From the NCBI RefSeq assembly GCF_000801955.1, contig NZ_JSZO01000003.1, positions 124,001-188,000 on the forward strand: 64,000 nt of DNA. Direction: 5' to 3'. The DNA comes from Ralstonia sp. A12. Lineage in GTDB: Bacteria; Pseudomonadota; Gammaproteobacteria; Burkholderiales; Burkholderiaceae. The translations under genes were made by a program, and so were the position numbers. The notes below the pieces were generated by a model. It was not told where the DNA came from. It saw only the letters and a list, made by a program, of their open reading frames with translations, and ran no database searches. This document shows positions 55,411-64,000 of this stretch, piece after piece. Every line of letters begins with the position of its first letter. Position 1 is the stretch's first letter.

Positions 55411-56130
55411 CTACAAGGTGCTGTCGATCAGCGCGCCCTTGAAGACCACTGGCCCGGTCGGCCCATCCGGGTTGGGCGAGCCACCGCGCGGCTCCACGCT
55501 GATGGCCAGCGCGGGCACTTGCCTGAGCGGTTGCGCCACGGTCAGCCGCACGGCGCGCTGGTGTCCGATCAACCCAAGTGACTGCGGATGCCCACCCGGG
55601 GGCAGCGCCCAGAGTTGCAGCGTTTGCTCGGTGGTGAGTGGCGTCGCGTCCAGCCGCTTGAGCGACAGCGTGCCGGTGCGCGCATCCCAGGTGACGAGCA
55701 CAGCGGCCTGCGCCTGCGCGTCCTGCAGCACGGCCACCGCGTTGGCGATGGGCGCCTCGCGCAACTGCTGCGACAGTCGGAGGTTCAACCCGACCGCCAC
55801 CGCCGCAATCACCGCTGCGACTGCCGTAGCGCCGCGCCAGAAGCCCGTGCCTTGCCACAGCTTTTGCCAGAACGTTTTCTGCGGCGGTGCCGGTTCGCGC
55901 CAACCGAGCTGCACTTCCACCCGGCAGAGGATTTCTGGCAGCGGCGCCGTGGCGGGCTGAAGCGCTGGCAGGTCGGCGAGGTAGCGCTCCCAACGCTCAG
56001 CGGTTGCGCGGATGTCGTCATGGTGGCGGATCCATTGCTCGAAGCGGCGGCGTGCGCCCGCGCGCAATGTGCCGACGGCGTATTCAGCGGCCAGCTTGTC
56101 GACGAGATCGGGATGGCGGCGCGGGTCCAT
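55411..56130 (-). CDS. Anti-sigma factor, RskA-like
   Basis: The 239-residue protein has an N-terminal cytoplasmic anti-sigma domain (LVDKLAAEYAVGTLRAGARRRFEQW), one membrane helix at about residues 98-118, and a periplasmic RskA C-terminal domain. It should hold the ECF sigma factor inactive at the membrane. ATG 56130 overlaps the sigma stop (TGATG) and has GGGAG upstream; ATG 56148 is the alternative. No zinc-binding HxxxCxxC motif is seen, as in RskA-type proteins. Confidence 0.85.
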   Translation of the reverse strand: MDPRRHPDLVDKLAAEYAVGTLRAGARRRFEQWIRHHDDIRATAERWERYLADLPALQPATAPLPEILCRVEVQLGWREPAPPQKTFWQKLWQGTGFWRGATAVAAVIAAVAVGLNLRLSQQLREAPIANAVAVLQDAQAQAAVLVTWDARTGTLSLKRLDATPLTTEQTLQLWALPPGGHPQSLGLIGHQRAVRLTVAQPLRQVPALAISVEPRGGSPNPDGPTGPVVFKGALIDSTL

Positions 56131-56807
56131 CACGGCGCTCCCAGGCATTCGCGCAGGCGGTCCAGGCCGCGCCGCATCCAGGATTTGACGGTGCCCAGCG
56201 GCAGTGAAAGCGCTTGCGCCAACTCGCTGTGCGACAGGTCGCGCAGATAGGCGAGCGATACGACTTCCCGCTGCTTGGGGTCCAGGCGCTTAAGGCATTC
56301 GGCCAGCGCGCGGGCCTGCTGGCCGGCGAGCGCAAGGTCGGCCGGGCCGGGGGCGTGGTCGGCCAGCACCTCGGCGTGCATCTCGTCCAGCGGCACGGAT
56401 TCCTGCGCGCGTTCCGCATGTTGCCGGCGCAGGCAATCGAGTGCGCGGTTGCGCACGATGGTGGTCATCCACGTCATGGGGGCGGCCAGATGCGGGCGGT
56501 AATCGCCAGCGTGGCGCCAGATGTTGACGAAGCTTTCTTGCAAGACGTCCTCGGCCCAATCTTTCCTGACCAAGATACGCAGCGCGAGGCCAAACAGTTT
56601 CGGCGCGCAGCGCGTGTAGAGCGCGCGCAGGGCGTCGCGCTCGCCCAGGCCGATGCGTTGCAGGAGCGCGGCCAACTCTTCCGCATCGGTGCTTGGCGGG
56701 CGGCCTGCTGCGGCCGTCTGCGGCGGATCGGCGTCTTGCCCTGCATGGTCTGCGGCGGTGCGCTGGAAGGTGAGCACGGAGGCGGTTTTGTGGAGGGGCC
56801 TGCCCAA
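56130..56807 (-). CDS. ECF RNA polymerase sigma factor, SigK-like
   Basis: The protein, up to 225 residues, has sigma region 2 (ILVRKDWAEDVLQESFVNIWRHAGDY and WMTTIVRNRALDCLRRQ) and region 4 (LDPKQREVVSLAYLRDLSHSELAQAL, LGTVKSWMRRGLDRL). It is coupled to an RskA-like anti-sigma gene. The start is uncertain: the longest frame begins with TTG at 56807 and GTG at 56777 is possible. The divergent ferritin-like gene is a candidate target. Confidence 0.88.
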   Translation of the reverse strand: MGRPLHKTASVLTFQRTAADHAGQDADPPQTAAAGRPPSTDAEELAALLQRIGLGERDALRALYTRCAPKLFGLALRILVRKDWAEDVLQESFVNIWRHAGDYRPHLAAPMTWMTTIVRNRALDCLRRQHAERAQESVPLDEMHAEVLADHAPGPADLALAGQQARALAECLKRLDPKQREVVSLAYLRDLSHSELAQALSLPLGTVKSWMRRGLDRLRECLGAP

Positions 56808-56978
56808 AGTGTAGGAAGAAACCTCGGCCGCCGTGGGAATTCACGTGGGCGGCGCTGCGGTTTGCATCCAGTTTGGTGTGCGCTTCGTATAAGCGGTCAG
56901 GCGCTGGACAAACGCCGGCGATCCGCACTTGGGCAGTACGCGGGTCGTGCTTCTTCCCCACATGCAAGGAGACCGACG

Positions 56979-57584
56979 ATGGATACGACCAAAGAGATGG
57001 ATCTGTTCGATGGTGACAGCCCGCGCATCGACGTGCGCCGCCGCGTGCTGCTGCGCGCGCCAGGGCTGATGGCGCTGGGCTCGCTGGCGGCGATGTCGCT
57101 GGGGCAGTCGATGCCGGCCTGGGCACAGACCCAATCGGGCAGCGTGAAAGACGACATCAACATCCTGAACGTGGCGCTCGGGCTGGAGTACCAGGCCATC
57201 GCCGCGTATCAGGTGGGGGCGGAAAGTGGCCTGCTGCAGAAGCCGGTGCTGGCCACGGCCGTGAAGTTCCAGGGCCATCACAAGGCGCATGCGGGGGTGC
57301 TGGCCGGTACGGTGTCCAAGCTGGGCGGCACACCGGTCATGGAAAAGAAGGTGGCGGAATACAACTTTCCGGTCAGCCAGTTGAAGAACCAGGCCGATGT
57401 GCTGCGTTTTGCCGCCGGGCTGGAGAAGGGTGCTACTTCGGCCTACCTGGGTGTGATGCCCAATTTCTACACGAAGGATCTGATCAAGGCTGCCGGCAGC
57501 ATCCTCGGAGACGAAGCCATGCATTGGGCGGTGCTGCTCTCGGTGCTGGGCGAAGACCCGGTGCCAGTTGCATTTATCGCCTGA
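56979..57584 (+). CDS. Tat-exported ferritin-like domain protein
   Basis: The 201-residue protein has a twin-arginine signal (RRRVLLRAPG, about residues 20-29, cleavage near AWA-Q at 50). A four-helix ferritin-like region follows with NVALGLEYQAIAAYQ (Glu near 67), FQGHHKAHAGVLAG and a final GDEAMHWAVLL. Such folds may bind a di-iron site, but ligands are not certain here. AAGGAGA precedes the ATG. It is divergent from the sigma/anti-sigma pair across 171 bases. A 255-codon upstream extension is a shadow of the sigma gene. Confidence 0.82.
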   Translation: MDTTKEMDLFDGDSPRIDVRRRVLLRAPGLMALGSLAAMSLGQSMPAWAQTQSGSVKDDINILNVALGLEYQAIAAYQVGAESGLLQKPVLATAVKFQGHHKAHAGVLAGTVSKLGGTPVMEKKVAEYNFPVSQLKNQADVLRFAAGLEKGATSAYLGVMPNFYTKDLIKAAGSILGDEAMHWAVLLSVLGEDPVPVAFIA

Positions 57585-57608
57585 ACGTCACCAGCAGGAA
57601 TTTGCTGG

Positions 57609-57649
57609 ACCGCCACGCCGACTGCTTGTTACGGCGTGGCGGTTTTTTT
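57609..57649 (+). terminator. Terminator of the ferritin-like gene, overlapping the lysR 3' end
   Basis: ACCGCCACGCCG...CGGCGTGGCGGT forms a 12-bp stem followed by TTTTTTT. The right arm lies inside the last codons of the convergent LysR gene (stop at 57629-57631). Confidence 0.85.
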
Positions 57650-58513
57650 GTGTGCGTCGAAGGCTTCGATGATGCAGTCGAGCAATGCCCGTACGCGTGC
57701 GGTCTTGTGCAGGTCGGTGTGTGTGACGAGCCAGACGTCCTGCATGCTGCGCCGGTTGGGCAGTACGCGCACCAGTTGCGGATAGGCCTCGGCGCGGCGG
57801 CAGATCAGCTCGGTGATGCCGATGCCTGCGGCCACTGCCTCGAGCAACGCCATCGCCGAATTGCTCTGCAGGACGACGCGCCCACGCGTGATGGGCTCGC
57901 CGCACAGGTCATCCCACATCCAGGGCACCTCGTTGCGTGGGTAGAGCACCAGATCGTGCCCTGCGAAGGCGCTGCCTTCCTCCGGCGCACCGCGCGCAGC
58001 CACATAGCTATGGCTGGCGTAGACGCCGGTTTCCAGCTGCCCGATGCGTCGCGCAATGAGATCCGGCGAGTTTGGCCGCAGCGTGCGCACAGCCACGTCC
58101 GCTTCGCGCTTGGTCAGGTTGGCGATGCTCTTGGAGGCCATGCAGATGACGTCGATGCCCGGGTGCCGTTGCCGCAACTGCGCGATGGCCGGCAGCACGA
58201 AGGTGGCGGCCATCGTGTCGGTGGTGGCCAGGCGGATGGTGCCGGCGAGTTGCTCGTCGGTGCCGGCGACACGGCGCTCGATGGTGTGCGCCGCCTGCTC
58301 CATTGCTTCGGCGGGGCCGATCAGCGCTTCACCCGCGGGCGTGAGCACCAGCGCTGTCGACGTCCGCAGGAACAGCTTGGCGGACAGATCCTCTTCCAGC
58401 CCGGCGATGCGGCGGCCGACCGTGGCCTGATCTACGCCCAGCCGCTGTGCCGCGCCACGCAGCGTGCCGGTGCGTGCCACGGCCAGGAAGAAGCGCGCGT
58501 TATCCCAGTTCAC
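57629..58513 (-). CDS. LysR-family transcriptional regulator
   Basis: The 294-residue protein starts NWDNARFFLAVARTGTLRGAAQRLGVD, a LysR helix-turn-helix, with a full effector domain after it. A GTG at 58513 is preferred because GGAG lies 6 bases upstream and the length is normal. The ATG at 58588 would add 25 residues coded by the palindrome-rich operator-like region. It is divergent from the MFS transporter, its probable target. The ligand is unknown. Confidence 0.88.
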   Translation of the reverse strand: MNWDNARFFLAVARTGTLRGAAQRLGVDQATVGRRIAGLEEDLSAKLFLRTSTALVLTPAGEALIGPAEAMEQAAHTIERRVAGTDEQLAGTIRLATTDTMAATFVLPAIAQLRQRHPGIDVICMASKSIANLTKREADVAVRTLRPNSPDLIARRIGQLETGVYASHSYVAARGAPEEGSAFAGHDLVLYPRNEVPWMWDDLCGEPITRGRVVLQSNSAMALLEAVAAGIGITELICRRAEAYPQLVRVLPNRRSMQDVWLVTHTDLHKTARVRALLDCIIEAFDAHKKTATP

Positions 58514-58544
58514 GTTTGGCTCCGGATGTGCGTCGATGGGTGAT

Positions 58545-58592
58545 GCATTTTTGCAGTGTTGCGATGCAAAAACACTGCTTTTTTGCATGCGA
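58545..58592. promoter_or_regulatory. Palindrome-rich operator region between lysR and the MFS gene
   Basis: GCAGTGTT (58553-58560) and AACACTGC (58571-58578) form a perfect inverted repeat with a 10-base spacer. TTGCA-N9-TGCAA sits inside it, and TGCA-N4-TGCA and a third TTTTTTGCATGC flank it. T-rich TTGCA-type half sites of this kind suit LysR or MFS-regulator binding. Confidence 0.6.
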
Positions 58593-58614
58593 ACCCCAGC
58601 CTACACTTGGCTGC

Positions 58615-60066
58615 ATGAAATCGCCAAACGGTTCTGCCATGTCTTCCTGCAATGCCAACGCTGTCTGTGCCGCTCCTCAGCCGGACTTACAACCTGATCT
58701 CAGCCGGTGGCGCCGCAACGCCACGCTGGGCATCCTCACGTCGGGTGTGTTCATGGCGGTGCTCGATACCACCGTGGTGAACGTGGCGCTCATCGCCATG
58801 CGTGACAGCCTGCACAGCAGCGTCGCGGAGCTGGCCTGGATCGTCGATGCCTACACGCTGGCCTTTGCCGCCTTCATCCTCACCGGTGGCCTGCTGAGCG
58901 ACCGCATTGGCGCGCGCACCGTCTTCATGGCCGGGATGGCCGTGTTCATCGTGGCCTCGGCTGGCTGTGGGCTGGCGCCGTCGGTGGCGGCGCTGATTGC
59001 CGCGCGCATCCTGCAAGGCGTGGGCGCGGCGATGTTCTTGCCGAGTTCGCTGTCGCTCATCCGCTCTACGTTTGAAGATCCGCGCGAGCGTGCGTGGGCC
59101 ATCGGCCTGTGGGGCGCCATCGTGGCGACAGCCGCCGCCGTGGGCCCGGCGCTTGGCGGCGTGCTGGTCGATACGTATGGCTGGCGCAGCGCCTTCCTTA
59201 TCAACGTGCCGCTGGGCGTGGTGGGCGTGCTGGGCACGTGGGTGATCGTGCGCCACGTGCAGCCTGCGCGCGCACGGCCATTTGACTGGGCGGGGCAGGT
59301 GACCAGCGCGGTGATGCTGGCAGCGCTGTGCTTTGCGGCCATTGAGTGGCCGGTGCGCGGTGCGCTGTCGCCGTGGGTGTGGGGTGCTGCGCTGTTGATG
59401 CTGGTGGCCGGCGTGCTGTTCGTGATGGCCGAACGCCGGGCACGTGCACCACTGGTGCCGCTGGCCTGGCTGGCGCATCGTACGCTGGGTGCGGTCAACG
59501 GCGTGGGGTTCCTGCTGAACTTCGGCTACTACGGTGCGCTGTTCGTGCTGAGCCTGCATCTGCAGAACGTCGAGCACCTGAGTGCGCGTCAGACTGGGTT
59601 GGTCATGCTGCCGATGGCGGTGAGCCTGTCGGCCGGTAACATCTTCGCGGGCAAGCTGATGGCGCGCTTCTCTACGCCGACGATGATGCTGAGCGGTCTC
59701 GTGATCGGTGCCGTGGGGTTGCTGGCAACGTCGGCCGCACTTACTGGGCATGCGCCGCTGTGGGTGGCCAGCGCAGCGATGATGGCGTACGGCGGCGGTA
59801 CTGCCCTGGCGATTGCGCCCATGACGTCCACCATCCTCTCTGCGGCGCCGGGCGAATTGGCCGGCACGGCATCGGGCTTGCTTAACGCCGCGCGGCAGAC
59901 CGGCAGCCTGCTGGGCGTGGCGGCAGCGGGCGCGGTCGTCACGGTGATGCCCGATCTGGTGCGCGCCTCGCCGGCGGTGTTCGGCCTGATGACGCTGTCC
60001 TACGCCGGCGCGATGGCGATGGCGTGGATCAGTCGTCGCCCGGCCGCCACCGCGCTGGCTGCCTGA
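58615..60066 (+). CDS. MFS drug/solute transporter, DHA2 (EmrB/QacA) family
   Basis: The protein of up to 483 residues has about 14 hydrophobic segments and the DHA2 motif LDTTVVNVALIAMRDSL in the first helix. LSDRIGARTVFMAG is motif A, and GPALGGVLVDTYGWRSAFLINVPLG is the motif C region. It probably exports a toxic compound by proton antiport. The start is uncertain between ATG 58615 and ATG 58639; neither has a strong ribosome site. The divergent LysR gene probably regulates it. Confidence 0.85.
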   Translation: MKSPNGSAMSSCNANAVCAAPQPDLQPDLSRWRRNATLGILTSGVFMAVLDTTVVNVALIAMRDSLHSSVAELAWIVDAYTLAFAAFILTGGLLSDRIGARTVFMAGMAVFIVASAGCGLAPSVAALIAARILQGVGAAMFLPSSLSLIRSTFEDPRERAWAIGLWGAIVATAAAVGPALGGVLVDTYGWRSAFLINVPLGVVGVLGTWVIVRHVQPARARPFDWAGQVTSAVMLAALCFAAIEWPVRGALSPWVWGAALLMLVAGVLFVMAERRARAPLVPLAWLAHRTLGAVNGVGFLLNFGYYGALFVLSLHLQNVEHLSARQTGLVMLPMAVSLSAGNIFAGKLMARFSTPTMMLSGLVIGAVGLLATSAALTGHAPLWVASAAMMAYGGGTALAIAPMTSTILSAAPGELAGTASGLLNAARQTGSLLGVAAAGAVVTVMPDLVRASPAVFGLMTLSYAGAMAMAWISRRPAATALAA

Positions 60067-63075
<3,009 letters not shown>

Positions 63076-63183
63076 GGTGTCTCCTAGGTTGGATCGGTAA
63101 GGTGCCTGAACGGCCCTCTTTTCTGCATCACTTCAACGTGATAGGCGGCCTGTGGCGAAAAAGCTGCGTGCTACCATTGCCGC

Positions 63184-64000
63184 ATGTCTTCCGCTACCCG
63201 TCCGACCTCCGTCGAATCCCAGCTTGCAACGACTCCTGCAGCCCAGGCGCCGACCAAGCTGGTCATCGCCTCGCGCGAAAGTCGGCTTGCCCTCTGGCAG
63301 GCCGAACACGTGCGTGCTGCATTGCAAAAATACTATCCCGCGTGCGACGTGTCCATCCTTGGAATGACCACGCGCGGCGACCAGATTCTCGATCGCTCCC
63401 TCGCCAAGGTGGGGGGCAAAGGTTTGTTCGTGAAGGAACTGGAAGTCGCGCTGGCCGAGGGACGCGCCGATCTGGCCGTCCATTCGCTCAAGGATGTGCC
63501 GATGGAACTGCCGGAAGGCTTCGCGCTGGCGGCCATTCTCGAACGTGAAGACCCGCGCGACGCGTTTGTCTCCAACGACTACGCCGATCTGGCCTCGCTG
63601 CCGGCCGGCGCCGTGGTGGGTACGTCCAGCCTGCGCCGCGAGGCCTCTCTGCGTGCGCGCTTTCCGCATCTGGTGATCCAGCCGTTGCGTGGCAATTTGG
63701 ACACGCGTCTGGGCAAGCTCGACCGCGGAGACTACGCCGCCATCATCCTTGCTGCCGCCGGGCTCAAGCGCCTGGGGCTGGCCGAGCGCATCCGCTCGAC
63801 CATCGCGCCGGAAGAGTCGCTGCCGGCCGCAGGGCAGGGTGCGCTGGGTATTGAGATTCGCTCTGATCGCGCTGATGTGCAGGCCGCGCTCGCGCCGCTG
63901 CATGACACGCGCGCCGCGCTGGCCGTGACCGCCGAGCGTGCCGTGTCCCGCATCCTGGGTGGTTCGTGCCAGGTGCCGCTGGCGTCGTTTGCACAGTGGT
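63184..64000 (+). CDS. hemC: Porphobilinogen deaminase HemC (3' end outside window)
   Basis: At least 272 codons are present; the gene runs off the right edge. The enzyme joins four porphobilinogens into hydroxymethylbilane for heme and corrin precursors. [31 protein letters not shown] and Cys262 in GGSCQVP, the dipyrromethane-cofactor cysteine, are seen. The first 25 residues precede the conserved domain. It is divergent from ppc across about 108 bases. The intermediate it makes also feeds siroheme and B12. Confidence 0.95.
   Translation, partial: MSSATRPTSVESQLATTPAAQAPTKLVIASRESRLALWQAEHVRAALQKYYPACDVSILGMTTRGDQILDRSLAKVGGKGLFVKELEVALAEGRADLAVHSLKDVPMELPEGFALAAILEREDPRDAFVSNDYADLASLPAGAVVGTSSLRREASLRARFPHLVIQPLRGNLDTRLGKLDRGDYAAIILAAAGLKRLGLAERIRSTIAPEESLPAAGQGALGIEIRSDRADVQAALAPLHDTRAALAVTAERAVSRILGGSCQVPLASFAQW

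Overview
The window is GC-rich, densely coded beta-proteobacterial chromosome. Protein families and gene order (ppc divergent from hemC, zapB-zapA-6S RNA-EVE protein, panC-scpA-DUF3460, tamA-tamB, DUF2486 after holC, DUF3305/DUF3306 formate dehydrogenase locus) point to Burkholderiaceae, most likely Ralstonia. No transposase, integrase, phage gene, tRNA, rRNA or CRISPR array was seen. Nearly all long ORFs antisense to the genes listed are GC-codon shadows.

Layout. 1-5.9 kb: the tail of a LysR regulator, a CHMI-family tautomerase, the overlapping lptF-lptG-cbiX set, then divergent pepA-holC-DUF2486. 5.9-12.7 kb: DUF2938 membrane protein, ilvD divergent from a LysR gene and lgt, a SIMPL protein, an EVE protein, then 6S RNA behind zapA and a zapB-like coiled-coil gene. 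12.8-25.2 kb: cobalamin uptake and salvage. A B12 riboswitch leads btuB-btuC-btuD-cobO-cobT-cobS-cobC; an opposing set cobU-cbiB-cobD-btuF faces it; cobQ reads outward from cobU. Together they import corrinoids, adenosylate and amidate them and attach the lower ligand; no ring-building genes are present apart from the distant short cbiX. 25.3-37.9 kb: an orphan ParA ATPase, panC-scpA-DUF3460, tamA-tamB with a tandem BamE-like lipoprotein, metG and an OmpA lipoprotein.

37.9-50.7 kb is the most unusual region: apbC (Fe-S carrier) runs straight into DUF3305, DUF3306, a 719-residue polyferredoxin and a TorD-type chaperone. Then come an 86-residue Tat peptide, the three subunits of a periplasmic Cys-type molybdenum/tungsten formate dehydrogenase, a 78-residue lipoprotein, a 110-residue two-cysteine exported protein, a SodC-type lipoprotein and fdhD. 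The enzyme parts are well known; at least five accessory proteins have no assigned role.

50.7-64 kb: dcd behind a strong leader hairpin, a large PLP-dependent Orn/Lys/Arg decarboxylase, argH, an ECF sigma/anti-sigma pair divergent from a Tat-exported ferritin-like protein, a LysR/MFS divergent pair with a palindrome-rich intergenic region, ppc with a low-complexity N-terminal tail, and hemC cut by the window end.

Limits: assignments come from reading motifs and remembered family features; no database search was run. Start codons were chosen by Shine-Dalgarno matches, overlaps and expected family length.
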